DNA of 60,655 nt from a bacterium (GTDB lineage Bacteria > Patescibacteriota > Minisyncoccia > Phycocordibacterales > JABMNX01). The notes below the pieces were generated by a model. It did no database searches and was not told the origin of the DNA. It saw only the letters and a program-made list of their open reading frames with translations. The position numbers and the translations under genes are program-made. Shown piece by piece: positions 44,704 through 54,654 of the stretch. The stretch covers positions 1 to 60,655 of the forward strand of contig NZBM01000006.1 of NCBI GenBank assembly GCA_002687905.1, in the 5' to 3' direction. Positions within the stretch are counted from its first letter, which is position 1; every line of letters begins with the position of its first letter.

Positions 44704-46440
44704 TTACTCTGAGAAACATCTAAATACTTCATCGATTGAGACCACCCCCTGAGCAGCTTTAAAGAGTCCATCTTCAGCTAGAGTCAACATCCCCTCTTCT
44801 CTTGCTCTTTTCTCTATTTCCTCATCTGATGCTCTACTTCGTATAAGCTCTTTTATAGACGGAGTGACTCTAAGCACTTCAAACACTCCTACGTGCCCAC
44901 CGCCAGTATTTTGTTCATTTTTTTCAATATAGAAATTAACGCTACTCCACGTAGTACTTGGACTAACTACATCTTCGTCTCTTAGCGCTTTAAATACTTT
45001 ATTTTCATCAATTCCTCCGCTAAATGAGTTTAGAACGTCTCTCGTTATTGATTTTTTCTTTTTTTGATTACTTAACCTCGACAAGAGTCTCCCTGCAATT
45101 ACAACATCGAGTGTACTCGCTAAAACCACCGGGTCTATACCAAGAGAAAGAAGTTTGGCAATTGTAAGGGACGCACTACTTGCTTCTACTCCTTTAAGGA
45201 TTCTTTTTCCAGAAAGAGCTGTGTTTGCTGCCGCATTTGCAGTTTCGTTGTCAGCCACATCGCTTATCATCACAACGTCAGAATCCTGCCCAAGCAGAGC
45301 CTTTATTCCGGTTGAAAATGTAAGACCCACCGAGGGCCTTACTTGTATTTGGTTAACTCTCTCCATTTGGTACTCAATGGGATTCTCTATGGTTGAGATA
45401 TTTACATCCGGTCCGTTCAGCAAATCTACAATCGTATATAAGAGAGTTGTCTTTCCAGATCTCACTGGCCCAGACACCACTGTAATTCCTGATTTTTCTT
45501 TAATTCCTTCATAAACCCTTTCAAGAGATTCTCCGTGAAGACCTAGCCCTTCAAGAGTGAAGCCGGAAACACCTTCTTTAAGTACCCTTATAGCTATTCT
45601 CTCGCCTCTTGCAGTTGGTACGGTTGACACTCTTACTGCTATTTCTTCTCCGTGTATTTCCACCCGAAATCTTCCTTCTTGCGGAACACTTGATTGTGAA
45701 AGTTCTAAACCGGCTAGAAGTTTTACTCTTGCACTAACTATTGATGCGGCTTTGTGAGGAAATGTCATTGAGTCATAAAGGACTCCGTTTATTCTGTACC
45801 TTATAAGTACTTCGGATTCTTGTGGCTCAATGTGAATGTCAGTAGCTTTCTGAAGGAGCGCGTGTTGGATTAAAGTATCAACTATTTTAACTATCGCTTC
45901 TTCCCTTGCGTGAATTTTAAGCGCTCTTAGTGAAACTCCACCACTTTCACGCTCCGTAAGAGAAGTAAGAGAAGAAGCTTCTCTTGAAATAATGTCTCCG
46001 AACTTGTTTCTAAGTGCCCTTTGGTACTGCTTAAGAGCAAACCTCATTGAATCTGCGTCTGTGAGTCGAGCTAATACATTCATACCCCTGCCTCTTCTTA
46101 AGAAATCGAGATATTTGAGATCCTCTATATTAAGTACCGCTACTTCAATGCCGCTATCTTTTTCGCCATAAGCAATTACGTTATGTCCCCGAGAAATTGG
46201 TTCCGGAATTTTAAATAAAACCTTAGGACTGATATTCATATCAAGATTTATAAACGGTATCCCTAAAATGTTTGCGTGAATTCTTCTTAGGTCATCTTCT
46301 GTTATCTCTCCTCTTGAAACCAATGCTTCGCCTACAGGAATCCCTCCTTCGGTTTCAGCATCTTCAACTACACTTCTTGATACAATCCCAGAGCTTATTA
46401 CGAAATCCTTTAGTTGTTTGTCATCTATATACATGGACAC
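44704..46440 (-). CDS. Type II secretion / type IV pilus assembly ATPase (GspE/PilB)
   Basis: ATDIHIEPQESEVLIRYRINGVL..VVSGPVRSGKTTLLYTIVDLL..ENPIEYQMERVNQIQVRPSVGLTF. Confidence 0.92.
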   Translation of the reverse strand: MSMYIDDKQLKDFVISSGIVSRSVVEDAETEGGIPVGEALVSRGEITEDDLRRIHANILGIPFINLDMNISPKVLFKIPEPISRGHNVIAYGEKDSGIEVAVLNIEDLKYLDFLRRGRGMNVLARLTDADSMRFALKQYQRALRNKFGDIISREASSLTSLTERESGGVSLRALKIHAREEAIVKIVDTLIQHALLQKATDIHIEPQESEVLIRYRINGVLYDSMTFPHKAASIVSARVKLLAGLELSQSSVPQEGRFRVEIHGEEIAVRVSTVPTARGERIAIRVLKEGVSGFTLEGLGLHGESLERVYEGIKEKSGITVVSGPVRSGKTTLLYTIVDLLNGPDVNISTIENPIEYQMERVNQIQVRPSVGLTFSTGIKALLGQDSDVVMISDVADNETANAAANTALSGKRILKGVEASSASLTIAKLLSLGIDPVVLASTLDVVIAGRLLSRLSNQKKKKSITRDVLNSFSGGIDENKVFKALRDEDVVSPSTTWSSVNFYIEKNEQNTGGGHVGVFEVLRVTPSIKELIRSRASDEEIEKRAREEGMLTLAEDGLFKAAQGVVSIDEVFRCFSE

Positions 46441-46491
46441 TACAAAAAGCTGTCATCTATACTTAAATTATACCAAAATATGGCGCTTTTA

Positions 46492-46520
46492 TTGACAAAA
46501 TCTGTGTATTCTGATATTCT
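46492..46520 (+). promoter_or_regulatory. Sigma70-type promoter upstream of nusA
   Basis: TTGACA, 17-bp spacer, TATTCT. Confidence 0.7.
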
Positions 46521-46597
46521 TTAACAGTTAACGTCCGCTATGAAGCGGGCTCGTTTTTTTAGAAAAATAATGAGTGGAACGAGTATATTTTTCTTAA

Positions 46598-46673
46598 CCC
46601 CTCACCCAGACGCTCAGCTGCTGCTCTGTGGTGACAAGATTTCTCAAATTTTATTCGAGAACTGGGTGAGGGG
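46598..46673 (+). promoter_or_regulatory. Large hairpin in the nusA 5' leader
   Basis: cccctcacccag (46598-46609) / ctgggtgagggg (46662-46673), perfect 12 bp. Confidence 0.6.
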
Positions 46674-46717
46674 TGTAAGATTTTCTAATCTCGCTTCGCT
46701 CGGCAAGAAAAACTAAC

Positions 46718-47980
46718 ATGTTTGATCTAAAAGTAATAAATTCAGTCCTTGACCAGCTTGAGGACGAGCGCGGTATTCCGAGGGAAAAAGTAATTGATGC
46801 GGTGGAAACCGCTCTTGCTACCGCATATAAAAAAGAGTACGGGAAGCGTGGGCAAATCATTCGCGCGAAGTTTGATATTGCAACTGGCGCGGTGGAGTTC
46901 TTCCAAGTAAAAATTGTAGTTGATGAAACTTTAATAAAAACCGAGGAGGAAATTGAAAAAGAGGGGGAAGATGTTAATGATGAGGACGATAGAGCTCGAT
47001 TTAATCCAGAACATCACATAATGATTGATGACGCACGCCTCATTAAAAAAGATGCAGAACTTGACGATGAAGTAACTTTCCCACTTGAGGCAAAAGATGA
47101 TTTTGGACGTATCGCAGCACAAACTGCAAAGCAAGTAATAATCCAGAAAATTAGAGAAGCGGAAAAAGTTTCCATTCTTGATGAATATGGACAACGCGAA
47201 GGTGATATCGTGAGCGGAACAGTGCAAAGAATTGAAAGAGGAAATATTTTCATAGACCTTGGACGCACAACTGGAATACTTCCCTATGACGAACAAATTC
47301 CTGGAGAAAGATACAGACAAGGTGAAAGAATTCGCGCACTTCTTTATTCAGTTGAAGAGAGTCCAAGAGGAACATTCCTAAGACTTTCTCGCTCACATCC
47401 TGACTTTCTAAAGAAACTATTTGAAATGGAGGCGCCTGAGCTTACAAATAGAGCCGTTGAGATAAAGGAAGTGGCACGCGAGGCCGGTTCCCGCTCAAAG
47501 CTTGCGGTTATTTCACACGATGAGCACATAGACCCTGTTGGCTCTCTTGTGGGACAGCGCGGAGTAAGGGTTTCTACTGTAATGAGTGAGTTAGGAGGTG
47601 AAAAAATTGACGTAATTGAGTGGTCCGAAGAGCCAAAACAGTTTGTAGAAGACGCTCTTTCGCCCGCAAAGGTTCTTGGAGTGGAAATTAATGAGGAGGA
47701 GAAGCGGGCTATAGTTGAGGTTTCAGAAGACCAACAGTCTCTTGCAATTGGTAAGGGAGGCCAAAACGTAAGGCTCGCGGCAAAACTAACCGGCTGGAAG
47801 ATAGACATTCAGTCTATGAAGGGGGAAAACATTGCAGAAGCCGATGGAGATAGTGTGGAAATGCAAAAAGACCCTGTAAAAGATAAGGAGGAGGGTAAAA
47901 ATAATAAAGATGTTGAAGAGACAGTTGAAGATGATGGAGAAAAAGCTGAAGAAAAAGAAGCTGATTCGCCTAAAGAGTAA
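46718..47980 (+). CDS. nusA: Transcription termination/antitermination factor NusA
   Basis: LDQLEDERGIPREKVIDAVETALATAYKKEYG..S1 domain..DPVGSLVGQRGVRVSTVMSELGGEKIDVIEW..AIGKGGQNVRLAAKLTGWKIDI. Confidence 0.97.
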   Translation: MFDLKVINSVLDQLEDERGIPREKVIDAVETALATAYKKEYGKRGQIIRAKFDIATGAVEFFQVKIVVDETLIKTEEEIEKEGEDVNDEDDRARFNPEHHIMIDDARLIKKDAELDDEVTFPLEAKDDFGRIAAQTAKQVIIQKIREAEKVSILDEYGQREGDIVSGTVQRIERGNIFIDLGRTTGILPYDEQIPGERYRQGERIRALLYSVEESPRGTFLRLSRSHPDFLKKLFEMEAPELTNRAVEIKEVAREAGSRSKLAVISHDEHIDPVGSLVGQRGVRVSTVMSELGGEKIDVIEWSEEPKQFVEDALSPAKVLGVEINEEEKRAIVEVSEDQQSLAIGKGGQNVRLAAKLTGWKIDIQSMKGENIAEADGDSVEMQKDPVKDKEEGKNNKDVEETVEDDGEKAEEKEADSPKE

Positions 47981-47999
47981 ATAATTGTAGAATATCACT

Positions 48000-48536
48000 A
48001 TGAATTTGTGGCACGATGTAAAATTAGGCGATAAAGCACCGGAGATAATTAATACTATTATTGAAATACCTAAGGGGTCATTCAATAAGTATGAGATTGA
48101 TAAAGACACGGGTCTGATTAAGCTTGATAGAGCAAACTACACTGCCGCTCCTTACCCTTTTGACTATGGATTTGCTCCGCAAACATATTGGGAAGATGAC
48201 GACGCTCTTGATGTAATAGTTTTAACTACTTTCCCCCTAAATACTGGTATTCTTGTTCCTGTTCGCCCCGTAGCTGTAATGGAAATGATTGATGATGGCG
48301 ATTCAGACTACAAAATAGTTGGTGTTCCGGCCGACGACAAACGTTGGGATAATATAAAAGACCTTTCTGATTTGAATGAGCATAATCTAAAGGAATATCA
48401 ACACTTTTTTGAGACATACAAGACTCTTAAAGGAAAGCCGGCTCCGGTTGAAGTTAAGGGGTACAAAGGAAGAGATGATGCAATAAAAGCGGTTGAAAAA
48501 TCTATTAAGCTGTATAAGGAAAAATTCGTTAATTAA
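48000..48536 (+). CDS. ppa: Inorganic pyrophosphatase
   Basis: EIPKGSFNKYEIDKDTGLIKLDR..YPFDYGFAPQTYWEDDDALDVIVL. Confidence 0.96.
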   Translation: MNLWHDVKLGDKAPEIINTIIEIPKGSFNKYEIDKDTGLIKLDRANYTAAPYPFDYGFAPQTYWEDDDALDVIVLTTFPLNTGILVPVRPVAVMEMIDDGDSDYKIVGVPADDKRWDNIKDLSDLNEHNLKEYQHFFETYKTLKGKPAPVEVKGYKGRDDAIKAVEKSIKLYKEKFVN

Positions 48537-48554
48537 AGCCATAAATTGACTCTT

Positions 48555-48593
48555 TACAAAGACCGCATTTCCCAAATGAGCGCGGTCTTTGTA
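48555..48593 (+). terminator. Hairpin terminator after ppa
   Basis: acaaagaccgc atttcccaaatgagc gcggtctttgt. Confidence 0.7.
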
Positions 48594-48665
48594 TACTTAT
48601 CGTAGTTAGAACCTCTATACATTATAAATATCTTAATTATTAGCTGTTAAATACAGTAACTATTT

Positions 48666-49640
48666 ATGAGTACAAATTATTCAATACATATTGTAAGGAC
48701 GCTACTTTTAGTCGGGGCGTTAGTTTTTATTCTTAGCGCAAACCAAGCTTATGCACTTAGACATTTAGATGAGGCCAACAGTAGGACTGACAGCGCAGTA
48801 ACTAACTTAAAGGAAGTGAGTGGGCCAAAAGCTGATGATGAAGGCGACAGACCACAGCCAGTTCGTGCTCTTGATCGAATAAAATCTTTTGGTACTGGAC
48901 TTATTAAAAGTGCGGACGAAAGACGTGACGATGAAATAAAGAAAGAGGAGGTAAGAAACTATAAAAAAGAAGTTAGATCTAACCTACGAGACACAAGGCA
49001 AGAGGTTAGGACTAAAGTTCGTGACACTAGAAGTGATGTACAGGAAAACAGAAAAGAAGTGAGGACTGATCTGCGTGAAAAAAGAGATGAAATTCGCACA
49101 AAGGTAGACGAAAAAGCGGAGACTCGTGCGAACATAAGAGACGATAAACAGGAGGTGAGGGATGAAAACAGGACTGATAGAAGAGAGCGTGCTGATGAGA
49201 GAAGAGCTGAACGGCGGGAGAAGCTAGACGACAGGGCAAAGAAGCGAGTCGCTGCCTATGTTGAGCGCCTTGTTAAGAGGATGAACGCCGCAGTTGATAG
49301 ACTTCGCGATTTGATGGAGCGTGTAGACTCTAGAATTGCAAAATTTGCTGAACGAGGAGTTGATGTAAGCGAAGCAGAAAAACTCTCTAGCGTAGCAAAA
49401 GACGCAATAAACAGAGCAGACGCTGCAGTGGCTGACGCAGCACAATCCGTAAGAGATGCACTAGCTGGAGATGATCCACAAAGCCAACGCGACACAATAA
49501 ATTCAAAATTCCGCGCAGCAAAAGAGGCTATTAAAGAAGCGCGTGCTGCTATAGTAGATGTAGTTAGAGCTCTTAAGGCTTCGGTCGACAACGGAAATGA
49601 GGGAAACTCCGCAACAGATTCAGCTACAGACTCAGATTAA
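48666..49640 (+). CDS. Secreted/anchored coiled-coil protein, Arg/Asp/Glu-rich
   Basis: N-terminal hydrophobic signal; EVRTKVRDTRSDVQENRKEVRTDLREKRDEIRTK heptad-like repeats. Confidence 0.7.
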   Translation: MSTNYSIHIVRTLLLVGALVFILSANQAYALRHLDEANSRTDSAVTNLKEVSGPKADDEGDRPQPVRALDRIKSFGTGLIKSADERRDDEIKKEEVRNYKKEVRSNLRDTRQEVRTKVRDTRSDVQENRKEVRTDLREKRDEIRTKVDEKAETRANIRDDKQEVRDENRTDRRERADERRAERREKLDDRAKKRVAAYVERLVKRMNAAVDRLRDLMERVDSRIAKFAERGVDVSEAEKLSSVAKDAINRADAAVADAAQSVRDALAGDDPQSQRDTINSKFRAAKEAIKEARAAIVDVVRALKASVDNGNEGNSATDSATDSD

Positions 49641-49659
49641 TTAAATAATTTAAGAAATC

Positions 49660-50007
49660 ATGGAAGAAAACAACCAAGTAAACCGGGAAAGCCAAGCATC
49701 TCAACCAAAGCAGGTCCCACAAGAGCCAGAACAAAAGAAATCTTCAGGACCATTTGTTGGAATTGTAATTATTGTTCTCGTTCTTGCAGCTGGTGGATTC
49801 TACTTCTGGAGTTCAAAAGTTGCAGAGGAAAGACAGAAAGCTCTTTCACCCGAGGAAATAGCTGCTGCAGCCGACCCAACACTTGAAGGACTTCAGGCTC
49901 AAAGCACGTCTGATGAAGTAGCTGACATAGAGGCAGACCTTGACGCTACTGACCTTGAAGGACTTGATGATGAATTAGACAATATAGACATAGAGTTCAA
50001 TTTCTAA
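49660..50007 (+). CDS. Small single-pass membrane protein with acidic tail
   Basis: GPFVGIVIIVLVLAAGGFYFWSS TM; acidic C-terminus. Confidence 0.65.
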   Translation: MEENNQVNRESQASQPKQVPQEPEQKKSSGPFVGIVIIVLVLAAGGFYFWSSKVAEERQKALSPEEIAAAADPTLEGLQAQSTSDEVADIEADLDATDLEGLDDELDNIDIEFNF

Positions 50008-50016
50008 TCAGCACTC

Positions 50017-50053
50017 AAAACAAAAGACCTCGATTTGGAGGTCTTTTGTTTTG
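50017..50053 (+). terminator. Hairpin terminator
   Basis: aaaacaaaagacctc gattt ggaggtcttttgtttt. Confidence 0.75.
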
Positions 50054-50087
50054 ACACACACTAATAAAAACTGTAGGTTTGTTAACT

Positions 50088-51158
50088 ATGTCAGAGTTAT
50101 ACACAAATATAGAGCTAAAAAAGAAAGATGGATCGGTGGAGATAACTGGAGATGTCCCTGTTGAAACAGTAAGCAAGTACAGATCCAAAGCTATAAAAAC
50201 ACTTGGAAAAGATGCCAGTATTCAAGGTTTTAGAAAGGGGCACGTTCCTGAAGATATACTTGTACCTCGCCTTGGTGAACAAGCGATAATGGAGGAGACT
50301 GCGCAGAGCGCGCTTTCAGATGTATACCCAGCTCTTGTTCTTGAGCACAAACTCCGTGTCATTGGCTCACCTCAAATTGCCATCACAAAATTAGCGGCTG
50401 GAAATCCTATTGGTTTTAAAATAACTTCGGTACTATTTCCAGAAGTGACTCTTCCTAACTATAAAGAGATTGCCAATGAGGTGTACTCAAAAAAAGAAGA
50501 CGTGCTAGTAACGGACGAAGATGTAGAGAAAATGCTTCTTGAGGTAAGACGCGGCAAAGCTCGCTTTGAAAATACAAAAGAGACGAAGGAAGGAGAGGAG
50601 CCAAAGGAGATAAAAGATGAAGAGTTACCAGAACTTGATGATGAATTTATAAAAACGCTCGGAAACTTTGAAGGTATTGAGGACTTTAAAAATAAAGTCA
50701 GAGAGGACATAAAGAAACAGAAGGAATTTCAAGCAAATGACAAGACAAGAAATGATCTTTCAGACGAGTTAGTAAAGAAATCTAAAATAAATGTTCCGGA
50801 GATTCTTGTTGAACACGAATTAGACAGAATGAAAGCTCAGATGAAAGAAGATGTGGAAAGAATAGGAGCCACATGGGACAAATACTTAGAGCAAATTAAT
50901 AAGAAAGAGGAAGACTTAAGAAAAGAATGGAGAGAATCGGCAGATAAAAGAGCGAGACTACAACTTATACTGAATGCCATATCAGAAAGAGAGGACATTA
51001 AACCCGATAAAAAAGAGGTGGAACACCAAGTGGGACACATTTTAGAGAGCGTTAAAGGTGCAAAGAAGGAAAATGTTGAGGCATATGTAGAAATGATGCT
51101 AACCAACCAAAAAGTCTTTGAGTATCTTGAGGGCCAGTCCCTTGCTAGTGAAAAGTAG
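50088..51158 (+). CDS. tig: Trigger factor
   Basis: QGFRKGHVPEDILVPRLGEQAIMEET..; upstream of clpP. Confidence 0.9.
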   Translation: MSELYTNIELKKKDGSVEITGDVPVETVSKYRSKAIKTLGKDASIQGFRKGHVPEDILVPRLGEQAIMEETAQSALSDVYPALVLEHKLRVIGSPQIAITKLAAGNPIGFKITSVLFPEVTLPNYKEIANEVYSKKEDVLVTDEDVEKMLLEVRRGKARFENTKETKEGEEPKEIKDEELPELDDEFIKTLGNFEGIEDFKNKVREDIKKQKEFQANDKTRNDLSDELVKKSKINVPEILVEHELDRMKAQMKEDVERIGATWDKYLEQINKKEEDLRKEWRESADKRARLQLILNAISEREDIKPDKKEVEHQVGHILESVKGAKKENVEAYVEMMLTNQKVFEYLEGQSLASEK

Positions 51159-51179
51159 TGTGGTATAATCCCCGAGTAT

Positions 51180-51788
51180 GAATCAGATGAATAAAGAAAC
51201 AATTAAAAACCAGTCAATGCTTGTGCCAATGGTGGTTGAAAAAGCCAATTTGGCGAAAGAGCGTATGACATATACTCTCGCCTATTAAAAGAAAGGATAA
51301 TTTTCCTCGGCGGGCCAGTTGAGGACTACACCGCAAACTTAATAATCGCTCAACTTCTCTTTCTTGAGTCAGAAGACCCGAAGAAAGACATTAGTTTCTA
51401 CTTAAACTCCCCTGGCGGCTCTGTTACAGCAGGGCTTGCAATACTTGATACGATGAACCACATAAAACCAGATGTTTCCACGGTGTGCGTTGGTGTTGCG
51501 GCTAGTGCTGCAGCAGTTCTTCTTTCGGCCGGAAAGAAGGGAAAGAGATTTGCACTTCCAAATGCAGAAGTGATGATTCACCAACCTTGGGGAGGAGCAC
51601 AGGGACAAGCTACTGACATTGAGATTACAGCAAAGCACATTCTCTCGGTGAGAGATAAGCTAAATAAAATTCTTGCTAAAAATACGGGCCAGACAATAGC
51701 TCAAATTGAGAAAGATGTGGATCGCGACTACTTTATGAGCGCGGATGAGTCCAAAAAGTACGGTCTTGTAGACGAAATCCTTAAATAA
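51180..51788 (+). pseudogene. clpP: ATP-dependent Clp protease proteolytic subunit, frameshifted near its N-terminus
   Basis: MLVPMVVEK in one frame; [80 protein letters not shown] in the -1 frame; break at the A5 run 51239-51243. Confidence 0.85.
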
Positions 51789-51983
51789 GAGAAAATTAGA
51801 CAAAATTGGTAAAAACTGGTATGGTGAGTTCATACCAGTTTTTGATTTAATTTCTGAAATCTACCTTTCACACTGAATTACAGTAATTTCCGAACGTTTT
51901 TCATTCAATGAACACCAAATTCTTACTAAAAGAGAATAAGAAGTTGAGAAGCGCATAGTTGAAAGGCGAGGTTTCTCTCGCAT

Positions 51984-53513
51984 ATGTCATTTAAAGTAAT
52001 ACTAGTACTCCTTGTACTCTCGGGATTAATCGGGATTGCTGTCGGATATTTTCTTCGTTGGCTTGTAGCGCTTGGAAAGCGTGGTTCTATGGAGCTTGAG
52101 ATTAAGCAGAAAATGCTTGAAGCTCAAGAAGAGGCAAAGCGAATTACACAAGAGGCAGAAAACAAAGTAAAAGAGACTCTGGAATCTCTTAAAGGAGAGC
52201 TAAAAGAAAAAGAAGACCATGTAAAAAGAGGCGAAGAGCGTCTAATACAAAAAGAAGAGACTTTTGAGAAGAGAAGAAGTGATGTTGAGAAAGAGGCTGA
52301 AGGTCTAAAAACTAAAGCGGAAGAGATCCGTGCGCTTAAAGAGCGTACAGAAGCTATAAATGAAGAGAGGAAGGTTGAGCTTGAGAAAGTATCAAACCTT
52401 AATCGTGAAGAAGCTAAAGATGAGCTAATAAAATTAGTTGAGAAAGATAGCGAGGAGGACATAATGATTCGCCTACAGAAGCTTGAGGTTGAAGGACGTG
52501 AGCGTCTTGATAGAAAAGCCAAAGAAATTCTAACTTCTTCAATTCATAGACTTGGAAACTCTGTAATAGATGATGTTATGGCAACTTCCATCCAAATTCC
52601 ATCAGAGGAACTAAAGGGGAAAATTATTGGAAAAGAAGGAAGAAATATAAAAGCGTTTGAAAGAGCAACTGGAGTAGATGTAATCATTGATGACACGCCC
52701 GGAACTATTACCCTCTCCTCTTATGACCCAATAAGGCGCCAAATTGCCCGAGTTGCACTTGAAAATCTCATCATAGACGGACGGATTCAGCCTGCAAAGA
52801 TTGAAGAAGTTGTTGAGAAAGCCAAAAATGAGATAAATAAAATTGTAAAAGAAAAGGGAGAGCAGGCGGCATACGAATCAGGTGTGCACGGCCTTGACCC
52901 ACGGCTTATTCAAATCCTTGGGCGTCTCCACTTTAGAACAAGCTACGGACAAAACGTGCTTTACCACTCTGTTGAGATGGCTCACATTGCTGCAATTATG
53001 GCCGAGGAGCTGGGAGCAAATGTTCAAGTGGCTCGCGCAGGAGCACTTCTTCACGATATTGGAAAAGCGGTAGATCACGAGGTTCAAGGAACTCACGTAG
53101 AGATTGGGCGAAGGATACTCCAGAAATTTGGCGTAGATGAAGAGGTTATAAAGGCAATGCAGGCTCATCACGAGGAGTATCCATATGAGACGCCAGAAGC
53201 AATCATAGTTCAGGTTACAGATGCAATTTCAGGAGGACGTCCTGGAGCGCGTCGTGACACAGTTGAAAATTACCTCAAGCGACTTGAGGATCTTGAAACC
53301 ATTGCGAATCAGCATAAAGGTGTTGAGAAGAGCTATGCGATACAAGCAGGGCGTGAAATTCGTGTATTTGTAAATCCAACTGAAGTGACAGACATTGAGG
53401 CAAAGAAAATGGCGCGTGAGATTGCACTTCAGATTGAAAATGAACTTAAATACCCCGGAGAAATTAAGGTAAATGTAATTCGAGAGAATAGGGTTATAGA
53501 ATTTGCCCGCTAA
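51984..53513 (+). CDS. rny: Ribonuclease Y
   Basis: N-terminal TM, coiled coil, KH (GKIIGKEGRNIKAFERATGVDVIIDDTP), HD domain (LLHDIGKAVDHE). Confidence 0.97.
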   Translation: MSFKVILVLLVLSGLIGIAVGYFLRWLVALGKRGSMELEIKQKMLEAQEEAKRITQEAENKVKETLESLKGELKEKEDHVKRGEERLIQKEETFEKRRSDVEKEAEGLKTKAEEIRALKERTEAINEERKVELEKVSNLNREEAKDELIKLVEKDSEEDIMIRLQKLEVEGRERLDRKAKEILTSSIHRLGNSVIDDVMATSIQIPSEELKGKIIGKEGRNIKAFERATGVDVIIDDTPGTITLSSYDPIRRQIARVALENLIIDGRIQPAKIEEVVEKAKNEINKIVKEKGEQAAYESGVHGLDPRLIQILGRLHFRTSYGQNVLYHSVEMAHIAAIMAEELGANVQVARAGALLHDIGKAVDHEVQGTHVEIGRRILQKFGVDEEVIKAMQAHHEEYPYETPEAIIVQVTDAISGGRPGARRDTVENYLKRLEDLETIANQHKGVEKSYAIQAGREIRVFVNPTEVTDIEAKKMAREIALQIENELKYPGEIKVNVIRENRVIEFAR

Positions 53514-54070
53514 ATTCTCTTAGCTACTACGAAAGTAGTGAAATTAAATTTAAGATCTTGGATATTCTCCTCAAGAATGTCTAAATCATAAAGCTTTGCA
53601 CAAATTTTTGGTGCAATTACCGCTGTGTCAGAGCTTAACTTCCCTTCTCCAAGCTCTTTTGCCGCCTTTGCGGTATCTTCGTGCTCTCTAACATCAACGT
53701 CTGGCCACTTTCTCTTTAAATACATACGACATTGCTTGATAGCTTGATCATGTGATGTCACTTTTTTAACGTCGCTTGCTGTTGTGCCGTGCTGTACAAG
53801 CAGATTGTGATGTACATCTATATCAAAAAGTTTCTTAATCGCGAATGAGTACTTGGCCATTGCGTGTACTGCCTCAATGACTATACCTCCATTTGAGTTT
53901 TCAATTGGGAAAATGCCAAGATCTACTTTGCTTTCTGTAAGATTATTTAAAACAGCTTCAACGGTAACAAGATAATCAAACTCATAGTCTTTAATTCCTG
54001 CTTTATTTGTGTAATTTTCTGCCGCTTCTTCTGAAAAAGAGCCCTTGGCTCCTGCTATTCCTATACGCAT
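53510..54070 (-). CDS. Prephenate dehydratase-domain protein
   Basis: MRIGIAGAKGSFSEEAA..DLGIFPIENSNGGIV..KKVTSHDQAIKQCRMYL..AVIAPKICAKLYDL. Confidence 0.85.
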   Translation of the reverse strand: MRIGIAGAKGSFSEEAAENYTNKAGIKDYEFDYLVTVEAVLNNLTESKVDLGIFPIENSNGGIVIEAVHAMAKYSFAIKKLFDIDVHHNLLVQHGTTASDVKKVTSHDQAIKQCRMYLKRKWPDVDVREHEDTAKAAKELGEGKLSSDTAVIAPKICAKLYDLDILEENIQDLKFNFTTFVVAKRI

Positions 54071-54272
54071 AACAGAGAATATAATAACAGTTGGGGGCGA
54101 TTATGGCCAAGAGGACACGTGAATAAGCCAATTTGACCATTTTAAGCTATCCATAGGGCACTGTTGCACCAAATATGGCTTTAGATATAATGATTCCACG
54201 GTTTTCAACTGGCATAAAAAGTGCCAGATGACACAGAGGTCGATTTACACGACACTTTTAGTAAAAAATAGA

Positions 54273-54545
54273 ATGAACAAAGCAGCTATCGTAGATAAAG
54301 TACACGGAGTACTTGGAACCACAAAGGCTGACGCAGAACGCGCAGTTGAGTGTGTTATTGACTCAATCGTTGATGGACTCAAAGGAGGAGGAGAGGTCTC
54401 AATTGCAGGCCTAGGTACCTTTGAAGCTAAAATGCGAAGCGCACGAACTGGTCGAAACCCAAGAACTGGAGAATCAATCCAGATTCCAGCAATGCGAGTG
54501 CCAAAGTTTAGAGCAGCAAAAGCGCTAAAGGACGCTGTAAAATAG
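54273..54545 (+). CDS. HU family DNA-binding protein
   Basis: MNKAAIVDKVHGVLGTTKADAERAVE..GGGEVSIAGLGTFEAKMRSARTGRNPRTGESIQIPAMRVPKFRAAKALKDAV. Confidence 0.95.
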   Translation: MNKAAIVDKVHGVLGTTKADAERAVECVIDSIVDGLKGGGEVSIAGLGTFEAKMRSARTGRNPRTGESIQIPAMRVPKFRAAKALKDAVK

Positions 54546-54654
54546 GCCCGTCAGTTGACGAGGCAGACCTGCCTATTTGGGCTTTCGCCCACTACCCACA
54601 AAATCCGCTTAAAAGCGGATTTTGTGGTTCTAGGGCTTAACTTTGTGCGGATAG

